Source of the DNA: Klebsiella pneumoniae
GTDB lineage: Bacteria; Pseudomonadota; Gammaproteobacteria; Burkholderiales; UBA3065
DNA: 51,523 nt
Direction: 5' to 3'
Assembly (NCBI GenBank): GCA_945897555.1
Contig: CAMDGF010000009.1
Span: 1-51,523, forward strand
Part shown: positions 36,337-43,879 of the stretch, in pieces
Position numbering within the stretch: position 1 is the stretch's first letter
Layout of the letters: every line of letters begins with the position of its first letter
Position numbers and translations under genes: made by a program
Notes under the pieces: model-generated
What the model was told of the DNA's origin: nothing
Seen by the model: the letters and a program-made list of their open reading frames with translations, nothing else
The model's database searches: none

Positions 36337-37224
36337 TCAGCGCGCGGCAGCAGCAGCCTGGGCGGCCACCTCGGCAGCAAAATCGGTGACCTTCTTCTCG
36401 ATGCCTTCACCGACGATGTACAGGGTGAACGAGGCCACCTCGGCCTTGTTCGACTTGCACAGCTGATCGATGGTCTGCTTGTCGTCCTTGACGAAGGGCT
36501 GGCCCAGCAGCGTGACCTCCTTGAGGTACTTCTGCACCGTGCCCTCGACGATCTTGGCGATCATCTCGGCCGGCTTGCCGGCCTCCTTGGCTTTCTCCTC
36601 GGCCACGCGCCGCTCGGAGGCGATCAGGTCCTCGGACACCTCGCTGGCGTGGAGCGCCTTGGGCTTGCTCGCAGCGATGTGCATGGCGATGTCGCGGGCC
36701 AGCTCCTCGCTGCCGCCGACCAGATCCACCAGCACACCGATCTTGGCACCGCCGTGGATGTACTGCGCGACCTTGCCCTTGGCGGCGATGCGCTGAAAAC
36801 GACGGATGCTCATGTTCTCGCCGATCTTGCCGACCAGCGCGGCGCGCACGCTGTCGACCGTGCCTTCGCCGAGGGGCAGCGCCGAGAGTGCAGCCACATC
36901 AGCTGGCGCCTGCTCGGCCACCAAGCGGGCCGTGTCGGCCGCCAGCTTGAGGAACTCATCGTTCTTGGCGACGAAATCGGTCTCGGAGTTGAACTCGACG
37001 ATGGCAGCGGTGGTGCCGTCGGCCGAGATGAAGGTCGACACCACGCCCTCAGCAGCGACGCGGCTGGCAGCCTTGCTCGCCTTGTTGCCCAACTTCACCC
37101 GAAGGATCTCTTCGGCCTTGGTCATGTCGCCGTCGGCCTCGGTCAGCGCCTTCTTGCACTCCATCATCGGCGCGTCGGTCTTGGCCCGAAGTTCCGACAC
37201 CATCGCTGCGGTGATTGCCGCCAT
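36337..37224 (-). CDS. tsf: elongation factor Ts
   Basis: EF-Ts (295 residues) recycles EF-Tu from GDP to GTP. The N-terminal UBA-like domain has [20 protein letters not shown] and [15 protein letters not shown]; core TDFV motif in [15 protein letters not shown]-terminal [18 protein letters not shown] and [16 protein letters not shown]. An Ala-rich end ([12 protein letters not shown]) closes the protein. It lies 148 bases after rpsB, behind a hairpin that may lower read-through. Confidence 0.97.
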   Translation of the reverse strand: MAAITAAMVSELRAKTDAPMMECKKALTEADGDMTKAEEILRVKLGNKASKAASRVAAEGVVSTFISADGTTAAIVEFNSETDFVAKNDEFLKLAADTARLVAEQAPADVAALSALPLGEGTVDSVRAALVGKIGENMSIRRFQRIAAKGKVAQYIHGGAKIGVLVDLVGGSEELARDIAMHIAASKPKALHASEVSEDLIASERRVAEEKAKEAGKPAEMIAKIVEGTVQKYLKEVTLLGQPFVKDDKQTIDQLCKSNKAEVASFTLYIVGEGIEKKVTDFAAEVAAQAAAAAR

Positions 37225-37327
37225 GTCTGCTCCCGTTCTCTTGTGGCTGTGTTGCGGACGTCTACATCACCACGGTGACATGGACGTTTCCCGCATCGTG
37301 TTGCAAAGACATCGCCGCGGACCGGAA

Positions 37328-37350
37328 AAGGGGGCGCCATGCGCCCCCTT
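37328..37350 (-). terminator. rpsB-tsf intercistronic terminator/attenuator
   Basis: On the minus strand AAGGGGGCGC, a 3-base loop and GCGCCCCCTT form a perfect 10-bp stem, and the TT closing the stem continues as TTTT (37326-37329). It looks like an intrinsic terminator placed after rpsB and before tsf, likely partial, since tsf has no strong promoter that I can see. Confidence 0.75.
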
Positions 37351-37372
37351 CACGCTCCGCCATGAATCAAGC

Positions 37373-38125
37373 TCAGGCGTCACCCTCGGCGCCGGCTTCG
37401 ACCTCGACGAACTCTTCCTGAGAGGCCTTGACGATCTCCTGGATGACCTGGCTGCGGCCTTCGAGGATGGCATCGGCGACGTCGCGGGCGTACAGGCGGA
37501 TGGCCCGCGCCGAGTCGTCATTACCGGGGATCACGTAGTCCACCCCCTCCGGCGAATTGTTGGTGTCGACCACGCCGACCACCGGGATGTTGAGCGAACG
37601 GGCTTCCTGGATGGCGATCTTCTGGTAGCCGACGTCGATGATGAAGAGTGCATCGGGCAGGCCGTTCATGTCCTTGATGCCGCCAAGGCTGCGCTGCAGC
37701 TTCTCCAGCTCACGGCTGAAAGACAGCGCCTCCTTCTTGCTCATGCGCTCGAGCGAACCGTCGAGGGTAGCGGCCTCCATGTCCTTGAGGCGCTTGAGCG
37801 AGGTCTTGACCGTCTTGAAGTTGGTCAGCATGCCGCCGAGCCAGCGATGGTCGACATAGGGCATGCCGGCACGTGCGGCCTCCTCAGCGACGATCTCACG
37901 GGCCTGCCGCTTGGTGCCCACGAACAGGATGGTGCCCTTGTTCGAAGCCAGCTTGCGCACGTAGGCGAGCGCATCACCGAACATCAGCGCCGTCTTCTCG
38001 AGGTTGATGATGTGGATGCGGTTGCGGTGGCCGAAGATGTAGGGGGCCATCCGCGGGTTCCAGTAGCGCGTCTGGTGGCCGAAGTGCACGCCGGCCTCCA
38101 GCATCTGGCGCATGGTTGCTGCCAT
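37373..38125 (-). CDS. rpsB: 30S ribosomal protein S2
   Basis: S2 (250 residues) with the family start [25 protein letters not shown]-like segment [59 protein letters not shown] and [20 protein letters not shown] followed by [20 protein letters not shown]. The C-terminal tail is acidic. AAGGAG precedes the ATG at 6-7 bases. The long leader contains an inverted repeat that probably serves S2 autoregulation. Confidence 0.98.
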   Translation of the reverse strand: MAATMRQMLEAGVHFGHQTRYWNPRMAPYIFGHRNRIHIINLEKTALMFGDALAYVRKLASNKGTILFVGTKRQAREIVAEEAARAGMPYVDHRWLGGMLTNFKTVKTSLKRLKDMEAATLDGSLERMSKKEALSFSRELEKLQRSLGGIKDMNGLPDALFIIDVGYQKIAIQEARSLNIPVVGVVDTNNSPEGVDYVIPGNDDSARAIRLYARDVADAILEGRSQVIQEIVKASQEEFVEVEAGAEGDA

Positions 38126-38141
38126 AGGTGTTGCTCCTTGT

Positions 38142-38214
38142 TAAGGTTGGTCCGCCACCCGCCGATACGCCTCACGGCCAGCCGGACGTACCGACCGGGC
38201 CGCAGACACCTTAA
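38142..38214 (-). promoter_or_regulatory. structured rpsB leader (candidate S2 autoregulatory RNA)
   Basis: In the rpsB 5' leader TTAAGGT (from 38214 leftwards) and ACCTTAA (ending at 38142) are perfect partners enclosing about 59 bases; next to them GTCTGC and GCGGAC extend the stem with small bulges. The ribosome site AAGGAG lies just outside the stem. S2 is known to repress rpsB-tsf through its leader in E. coli; that this leader does the same is inferred. Confidence 0.55.
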
Positions 38215-38254
38215 CGAGACGGGTGTGAGAATTTGGCAAATACGCCAACCCAAG

Positions 38255-38284
38255 AGTATAGCGCGGCCACGCCTTGAGCCTCAA
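38255..38284 (-). promoter_or_regulatory. rpsB promoter
   Basis: TTGAGG (38279-38284) and TATACT (38255-38260) on the minus strand with an 18-base spacer, a good sigma-70 match. It would give a leader of about 120 bases. Its -35 lies in the palindrome CTTGAG-C-CTCAAG (38273-38285), shared with the divergent map promoter region. Confidence 0.6.
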
Positions 38285-38300
38285 GCCCACGTGGCTGGAC

Positions 38301-38306
38301 TACAAT
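38301..38306 (+). promoter_or_regulatory. candidate -10 of the map-glnD promoter
   Basis: TACAAT lies 28 bases before the map ATG. A -35 at 17 bases upstream would be CCTCAA, part of the palindrome also used by the rpsB -35, but it matches consensus poorly. Confidence 0.4.
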
Positions 38307-38334
38307 CGGGCTCTCGCAGCACCACCCTCGCCCC

Positions 38335-39126
38335 ATGTCCTCGATCACCCTCAAATCTGCGCAGGACATCCAAGCGATGCGGGTCGCTGGGCGCCTCGCC
38401 GCCGAGGTGCTCGACTTCATCGGTCCGCATGTGCGGGCCGGCGTGACCACCGGCCAACTCGATACGCTGTGCCACGATTACATGGTCGATGTGCAGGGCA
38501 CGGTGCCGGCGCCGCTCAACTACGCACCGCCCGGCCACACCCCCTACCCGCGGAGCATCTGCACTTCGGTCAACCACCAGGTCTGCCACGGCGTGCCCGG
38601 CGATCGCGTGCTCAAGGGCGGTGACATCGTCAACATCGACATCACCGTGATCAAGGATGGCTGGCACGGCGACACCAGCCGCATGTTCATCGTCGGCGAG
38701 GGCTCGGTGCTGGCAAAGCGCCTCTGTGACGTCACCTACCGCGCCATGTGGGAGGGCATCCGCGTGATCCGCCCCGGCGCCACCCTCGGCGACATCGGTT
38801 ACGCGGTGCAACACTGTGCCGAAGCGCAGGGCTTCAGCATCGTCCGCGAGTTCTGCGGGCATGGCATCGGGCAGGTGTTCCATGAGGACCCCCAGGTGCT
38901 GCACTACGGACGCCGGGGCACCGGCTTGAAACTGGTCGAGGGCATGGTGTTCACCGTCGAGCCGATGATCAACGCCGGCAAAGCTGCGATCCGCCAGCTT
39001 GGCGACGGCTGGACCATCGTCACCCGCGACCATTCCCTGTCCGCGCAGTGGGAGCACACCGTGGCGGTGACCGCCGACGGCTTCGAGGTGCTCACCGTCT
39101 CGGACGGCACGCCCTCCCCCCCATGA
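38335..39126 (+). CDS. map: methionine aminopeptidase, type I
   Basis: MetAP (263 residues) removes the N-terminal Met from new proteins. Metal ligands and substrate His are seen in VNIDITVIKDGWHGDTSRMF (two Asp), FCGHGIGQVFHEDPQVLHYG (His), GMVFTVEPMIN (Glu) and AQWEHTVAVT (Glu). YPRSICTSVNHQVCHGVPGD is the type Ia signature. There is no zinc-finger N-terminal extension. It is divergent from rpsB, the usual map/rpsB arrangement, and its stop overlaps the glnD start (ATGA). Confidence 0.97.
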   Translation: MSSITLKSAQDIQAMRVAGRLAAEVLDFIGPHVRAGVTTGQLDTLCHDYMVDVQGTVPAPLNYAPPGHTPYPRSICTSVNHQVCHGVPGDRVLKGGDIVNIDITVIKDGWHGDTSRMFIVGEGSVLAKRLCDVTYRAMWEGIRVIRPGATLGDIGYAVQHCAEAQGFSIVREFCGHGIGQVFHEDPQVLHYGRRGTGLKLVEGMVFTVEPMINAGKAAIRQLGDGWTIVTRDHSLSAQWEHTVAVTADGFEVLTVSDGTPSPP

Positions 39127-41696
39127 GCCCCGACGCGCTGCGGACGCGCGTCGGCGAGTTCCGCCTGGCCATCGCAGCGCGCCGACGCGCGCTCGAAGAG
39201 GCCTACGCCGGCGGCGCGCCGGCGCGTCTACTGCGCCAATGGTCGAACACCGTCGATGGCGTGTTGCAAGGCCTCTGGGCCGAGACCGGCATGCCCCCCG
39301 GCTGGGCTCTCGCGGCGGTCGGCGGTTACGGCCGCCGCGAGCTGTTCCCCTGTTCCGACATCGACCTCCTGCTGCTGCTCGACGCGCCGGTAGGGCCGGA
39401 CGAGCAGCCACTGCTCGACCGCCTCGTCGGCGCTTTGTGGGACATCGGGCTTGAGGTGGGCCATAGCGTGCGCACCGCACACGAGTGCCTTGAGGCCGCC
39501 CGCAATGACATCACCATCGCCACCAATCTGTTGGAGGCCCGATGGCTGGCCGGAGACCCACAACTGTTCCGGCGCTTCGAGCAGGCCCGCGACCGCGCGC
39601 TCGACGTGCGCTTGTTCGTCCACGCCAAGCGGGTTGAGCAGGAGCAGCGCCATGCCCGGCAGCAGGATGCCGCCTCGAGCCTCGAGCCCAACATCAAGGA
39701 GGCACCGGGCGGCCTGCGCGACCTGCATGTGGTCCTCTGGATGGCGCGCGCTTGCGGTTTTGGCAGCGACTGGGGCGCCTTGCAGCGCTCCGGGCTGCTC
39801 GGCCGCGCCGAGGCCGCACAGATCCGCCGCAACTACCGCTTTCTGCAAGACCTGCGCTTCCGCCTGCACCGGCTCACGCGTCGCCGCGAAGACCGCCTGC
39901 TGTTCGACTGGCAGACCGCCCTTGCCGAGGAGATGGGCCTTGCCGACCAACGCGGGCGTCGCGCGTCCGAGCGGCTCATGCAGCGCTACTACCGCACCGC
40001 CAAATCGGTGGTGTTGCTCAACAACATCCTGATCCGCTTGCTGGATGCGCACCTGAACGGCGGCGGCAACGGGGTCGAGCAGCCCCTCGACGGCGACTTC
40101 ATCATCCGCGATGGCCTGCTCGACATCACGGCCAGCGATGTCTTCGAGCGGCACCCGCCCGCCATCCTGCGCTCGTTTCTGGAACTGGCGCGACGGCCGG
40201 AACTGCGTGGCCTGACCGCTGGCACGCTGCGCCAACTCTGGCGCGCCCGTCACCGGGTCGATGCCGGTTTCCGCCGCGATCCGCGCAACGTCGCCACCTT
40301 TAACGCACTCCTGCGCGAGCCCCGCGGACTCACGCACAACCTGCAGCGCATGAACCGCTACGACATCCTCGGACGCTATCTGCCCGAGTTCGGACGCATC
40401 GTCGGGCAGATGCAGCACGATCTGTTCCACGTCTACACTGTCGACGAGCACATCCTCATGGTGTTGCGCAACGTGCGGCGCTTCGCACAGGCCGAGTTCG
40501 CCCACGAGTACCCGCTCTGCTCACGCCTGATGGCAGAGTTCGAGCGCCCCGAAGTGATCTGGGTCGCGGCGCTCTACCACGACATCGCCAAGGGCCGGGG
40601 AGGCGACCACTCGACGCTCGGCGGGGTCGACGTGCGGCGCTTCTGCCGAAAGCACGGCTTTGACGCCGACGATACGTCGCTGGCCGAGTTCCTCGTCAAT
40701 CAACATCTGCTGATGTCGGCCACCGCGCAGAAGCAAGACCTTGGCGACCCGGCGGTGATCCGCGCGTTCTGCCGCAAGGTGCCGGACGAACGTGCGCTCA
40801 CTGCGCTCTACCTGCTCACTGTGGCCGACATCCGCGGCACCAGCCCCAGGGTGTGGAACGCCTGGAAGGGCAAACTGCTGGAGGATCTCTACCGGCAGGC
40901 CTTGCGCCACCTCCGGGGCGAACGCGGTGCCGAAGGCACGTGGATGCAGGCGCGCCAGGTCGAGGCGGAGAGCATCCTGCGCCTGTATGCGCTCGCCGCC
41001 GAACCCAACCGCGGCTTCTGGGCCACGCTCGAGCCGGACTACTTCATGCGCAACGAAGCCGCCGACATCGCCTGGCATGCGCGCTCGCTCTACGGGCGCC
41101 ACAACGCGGGCGCCGCAGTGGTGCGCGCAAGGCTGGCACCCATCGGCGAGGGCCTGCAGGTGCTCGTCTACAGCCCGGAGCGCGCCGATCTGTTTGCGCG
41201 CGTCACCGGGGTGTTCGAGCGCCTCGGCTACAGCATCGTCGAGGCTCGTCTGCACACCACGCGCACCGGCTACAACCTGTTCGTCTTCCTCGTCATGGAC
41301 CCGGGCCGTGACGCCGCCGGCTACCGTGACATCGTCGCGCTGGTCGAGCACGATCTGCTCGCCGCTCTGGAGAGCGACGAGGCGCTGCCTCCGCCCTTGC
41401 AGGGCCGCCTGAGCCGTCAGGTGCGTCACTTTCCGCTCAGCCCCGAGATCAACCTGCGCAGCGGCGAGGATCCGCGCTACCGCATCCTCACCGTGATCGC
41501 GGCCGACCAGCCGGGCCTGCTGTCACGCATGGCCCAGGTGCTGCTGCAGCACGCAGTGGCGGTCCATTCGGCCAAGGTCAACACCCTCCGCGAGCGGGCC
41601 GAGGACAGCTTTCTGGTGTCGGGGCCAGGCCTTGGCGATGCGCGTCTGGTGGCGCAACTCGAGCAAGCACTGGCAAGTGCCATCGCCGTGGCCTGA
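39123..41696 (+). CDS. glnD: bifunctional uridylyltransferase/uridylyl-removing enzyme GlnD
   Basis: GlnD (857 residues; E. coli 890) senses glutamine and modifies PII. The nucleotidyltransferase domain has VGGYGRRELFPCSDIDLLLL (about 66-86) with the metal Asp pair. A GlnD linker domain follows (NIKEAPGGLRDLHVVLWMAR). The HD hydrolase domain has HVYTVDEHILMVLRNV and ALYHDIAKGRGGDHS (about 482-496). Two C-terminal ACT domains start near 690 (LQVLVYSPERADLFARVTGV) and 785 (YRILTVIAADQPGLLSRMAQ). The start is the ATG overlapping the map stop; the longer open frame reaches back into map. Confidence 0.97.
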   Translation: MSPDALRTRVGEFRLAIAARRRALEEAYAGGAPARLLRQWSNTVDGVLQGLWAETGMPPGWALAAVGGYGRRELFPCSDIDLLLLLDAPVGPDEQPLLDRLVGALWDIGLEVGHSVRTAHECLEAARNDITIATNLLEARWLAGDPQLFRRFEQARDRALDVRLFVHAKRVEQEQRHARQQDAASSLEPNIKEAPGGLRDLHVVLWMARACGFGSDWGALQRSGLLGRAEAAQIRRNYRFLQDLRFRLHRLTRRREDRLLFDWQTALAEEMGLADQRGRRASERLMQRYYRTAKSVVLLNNILIRLLDAHLNGGGNGVEQPLDGDFIIRDGLLDITASDVFERHPPAILRSFLELARRPELRGLTAGTLRQLWRARHRVDAGFRRDPRNVATFNALLREPRGLTHNLQRMNRYDILGRYLPEFGRIVGQMQHDLFHVYTVDEHILMVLRNVRRFAQAEFAHEYPLCSRLMAEFERPEVIWVAALYHDIAKGRGGDHSTLGGVDVRRFCRKHGFDADDTSLAEFLVNQHLLMSATAQKQDLGDPAVIRAFCRKVPDERALTALYLLTVADIRGTSPRVWNAWKGKLLEDLYRQALRHLRGERGAEGTWMQARQVEAESILRLYALAAEPNRGFWATLEPDYFMRNEAADIAWHARSLYGRHNAGAAVVRARLAPIGEGLQVLVYSPERADLFARVTGVFERLGYSIVEARLHTTRTGYNLFVFLVMDPGRDAAGYRDIVALVEHDLLAALESDEALPPPLQGRLSRQVRHFPLSPEINLRSGEDPRYRILTVIAADQPGLLSRMAQVLLQHAVAVHSAKVNTLRERAEDSFLVSGPGLGDARLVAQLEQALASAIAVA

Positions 41697-41722
41697 GGCC
41701 TTGCGGCGGGGGGCTAGGCCTC
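41695..41722. terminator. hairpin between convergent glnD and the FlhB-like gene
   Basis: GAGGCCT (41695-41701) pairs perfectly with AGGCCTC (41716-41722) across a G-rich 14-base loop; the stem includes parts of both stop codons. A likely two-way terminator, though without T runs. Confidence 0.45.
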
Positions 41723-42085
41723 GCCGACCGGCGCTTCACCCGGCGCGCTGGTGCGCAGCGTCTCTGGCAGCCCGGTGGCGACCGGGGGAAGCCCGGCAGC
41801 CTCGCCACGCTCGATGCGGTAGAGCCAGGCCAACACCTCGGCCACCGCGCGATACAGCGCCGGGGGGATCTGCGTGTCGAGATCGACCTCCAGCAGGAGC
41901 CGCACCAGATCGGGCGACTCATGCACGTAAACGCCTGCCTCGCGGGCCTTCTGGATGATGCGGTCGGCCAGCTCGCCGCGCCCCTTCGCCAACACCGTCG
42001 GCGCGGCCTCGGTCTGGCTGTAGGCGAGTGCGACCGCCGAGCGCGGCACCGCTCGACCCGGTTTGCCCGCTGCGTCACCGGCCAT
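41714..42085 (-). CDS. small FlhB C-terminal-domain homologue (FhlB-like export switch protein)
   Basis: A 123-residue soluble protein that resembles only the cytoplasmic C-terminal part of FlhB/YscU. RSAVALAYSQTEAAPTVLAK matches the strand at the FlhB cleavage site, followed by ELADRIIQKAREAGVYVHES, LVRLLLEVDLDTQIPPALYR and AVAEVLAWLYRIE, the standard end. The autocleavage motif NPTH is absent (YSQTEAAPT instead), so it is probably not cleaved. No membrane segment. It follows the fliK-like gene by 4 bases, which fits a role beside FliK/FlhB in hook-length or substrate switching; similar stand-alone tails are called FhlB or YlqH. Confidence 0.85.
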   Translation of the reverse strand: MAGDAAGKPGRAVPRSAVALAYSQTEAAPTVLAKGRGELADRIIQKAREAGVYVHESPDLVRLLLEVDLDTQIPPALYRAVAEVLAWLYRIERGEAAGLPPVATGLPETLRTSAPGEAPVGEA

Positions 42086-42089
42086 CGCT

Positions 42090-43091
42090 TCAGTCCGCGC
42101 CCGGTTCAGCGGACGTCGGCTCAAAAGCCATGCGGCGGACCTGCAGGCCCGCTTGCGCCAATGCCTCGTTGAGCGCTGGCGCGGCCTCGCGCAGGCGCTC
42201 GAGCGCTCCGGGTTGCGCTCGCAGAGCGATGCCGATCCGATCACCCTGCAAGGAGAGCCGCGCCTCGATGCGCTCGAGACTGCCAAGCTCGCTGGTGAGG
42301 ACCGTCTCCCAGATGCGTTCCTCAGGGTCGCCGCCGGCGCCGCGGCTGTCCTCGTCGACCTGCGCGCGCCATTCCATGGCAAAACCCGGCGCAAGCTCGG
42401 CGCGCATGGCAAAAGCCTGCTGCTGGAACACCTCGACCTGCTGACGGACCATCTCCAGCGCCGGCCCGCTCAGACCCACTCCAGCCAGCCGGGCACTGAG
42501 TTCGGCCTCGGCGGGCCTTAGGGTTGCCGCCAGGGGCCAGCTGGCCTGCGGCTCCTGTCGCAAGGACGCCTCGCTACGCTGACCGTTGACCCACTGCGCC
42601 TGATGGCGCTCATAGAACAGCCCGCTGCGATCGACCGCCTCGCGCAAGGCGAGGGCGAGCCGCCCCGCATCCTGCAACAGTGCTGCGTCGGCGGCGCCGG
42701 GCACGGCCACGCGCGGTGGCGCGGCCGGCGGCGGCAAAGCCTCGCCCACCCGGCTCAGCAACCGGCCTTCCACAGAGAGTTGCAGGTCAGGGGCTGCCTC
42801 ACCTTCGGCGGTGGCCACGCTCGCCGGGGCGGCCTGCGGTCGAGCGATGGCGAGGCGCAACTCCGGCTTGACCTCGAGTACGGTGAACTCGAGGGACTGG
42901 TCGGGCGTGACCGGGAACGGCAGATCCATGGCAAAAGTGGCTGCGCCCAGCATCAGCACCGGCCGCCCTTGAGCGCCGGACTCCACCACGCGGGCGCGCA
43001 CCATGTCGCCGACGGTCAGCTGTACGCCGGCGAGCTCCTGGCCGGACAGCGCCGGAAGCGGAACCATCGACCTGAGGTCGACGGCGATCAT
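42090..43091 (-). CDS. fliK: flagellar hook-length control protein FliK-like
   Basis: A 333-residue protein with a Pro/Ala-rich middle (about 85-140) and a folded C-terminal domain (about 230-315): WETVLTSELGSLERIEARLS and LQGDRIGIALRAQPGALERL match the FliK C-terminal core that contacts FlhB. The N-terminal part has beta-rich segments (LTVGDMVRARVVESGAQGRP) seen in FliK-like proteins of beta- and gammaproteobacteria. Starts with ATGA overlap on the FliT-like gene. A second, larger fliK elsewhere in the genome is possible, so this may be a paralogue. Confidence 0.75.
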   Translation of the reverse strand: MIAVDLRSMVPLPALSGQELAGVQLTVGDMVRARVVESGAQGRPVLMLGAATFAMDLPFPVTPDQSLEFTVLEVKPELRLAIARPQAAPASVATAEGEAAPDLQLSVEGRLLSRVGEALPPPAAPPRVAVPGAADAALLQDAGRLALALREAVDRSGLFYERHQAQWVNGQRSEASLRQEPQASWPLAATLRPAEAELSARLAGVGLSGPALEMVRQQVEVFQQQAFAMRAELAPGFAMEWRAQVDEDSRGAGGDPEERIWETVLTSELGSLERIEARLSLQGDRIGIALRAQPGALERLREAAPALNEALAQAGLQVRRMAFEPTSAEPGAD

Positions 43092-43453
43092 CGGGTCGGC
43101 CGGGTGGGCGGGGGCGTTGCCGTGGAGGCCGACGACATCTCCGCGAGCACTTCGCCCAGTCGCGCCATGTGTGCGCCGGTCAGCGCGGTGATCTCATCGT
43201 TGAGGCGAAGACAGGTCGCGAGCAGCGACTTGGCCTCAGCCGCTGCAGCCGGCGTGAGCACCGAGTTGGCAGGCAAGCCATCCCCGATGCAGGCACTGCG
43301 CTGCTTCTCGAGCGCGGCGAGCCGATCCCAATCGCCAGCCTTGGCCGCCTCAAGCATCTGCCGTGACAAGGCAAGGGCTGCCACGAGCGCCTCGTTCGAG
43401 GCACCCGAAAGGCGGTCATCAGCCGGCACGGGCGGCCAGTGGCGCGGCGACAC
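43088..43453 (-). CDS. small helical protein, FliT-like flagellar chaperone
   Basis: A 121-residue, mainly helical protein right after fliS. Features seen: SNEALVAALALSRQMLEAAK with AGDWDRLAALEKQRSACI, where the Trp-Asp-x-Leu and E-x-x-R spacing is typical of FliT-family proteins, then ATCLRLNDEITALTGAHMAR. FliT is known as the FliD chaperone and, in enterics, an FlhDC inhibitor. Assignment rests mostly on position (flaG-fliD-fliS-this) and helix pattern. The GTG start at 43453 overlaps fliS by 35 bases; a GTG at 43429 is an alternative. Confidence 0.65.
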   Translation of the reverse strand: MSPRHWPPVPADDRLSGASNEALVAALALSRQMLEAAKAGDWDRLAALEKQRSACIGDGLPANSVLTPAAAAEAKSLLATCLRLNDEITALTGAHMARLGEVLAEMSSASTATPPPTRPTR

Positions 43454-43868
43454 CGCCGGCGGTGCGCGTCTGGTCGCGCTGGCTTTCGGCCAGTTCGGCC
43501 CAAGCGCCGCGCAGATCCGTCAAGAGCGCTGCCACCTCTTCGAGCTTCTCCGCGGAATTCTTGAGGTTGGCCTGCAAGAGTTGGCCGCGCAGGTAGTCGT
43601 AGAGCGCAGCCAGATTGGCGGCGATCTCGCCGCCCTTCTCCAGATTCAGGACGGCCCGCAGTTCCGAGATGATGTTGGTCGCACGGGTGATCTCGCGCGC
43701 CTTGCCCGGCACGTCGCTTGCGCCCAACAGCAGCACCGCCCGGCGGACCGATCCGATGGCGCCGTCGTACAACAGCACGATGAGCTCGACCGGCTCGGCC
43801 GAGTTGATCGAAAGTTCAAGCTGGTTGAGGCGATAAGCCTCGATACCGCGATCGGTGAGCATGTTCAT
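43419..43868 (-). CDS. fliS: flagellin export chaperone FliS
   Basis: FliS (149 residues) binds the flagellin C-terminus and stops early polymerisation. The family start is seen in IEAYRLNQLELSINSAEPVE, then LIVLLYDGAIGSVRRAVLLL and ATNIISELRAVLNLEKGGEI with NLAALYDYLRGQLLQANLKN. An Ala/Thr-rich tail is extra compared with enteric FliS. Start is 11 bases after the fliD stop. Confidence 0.95.
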   Translation of the reverse strand: MNMLTDRGIEAYRLNQLELSINSAEPVELIVLLYDGAIGSVRRAVLLLGASDVPGKAREITRATNIISELRAVLNLEKGGEIAANLAALYDYLRGQLLQANLKNSAEKLEEVAALLTDLRGAWAELAESQRDQTRTAGGVAAPLAARAG

Positions 43869-43879
43869 GAGTCTCTCTC

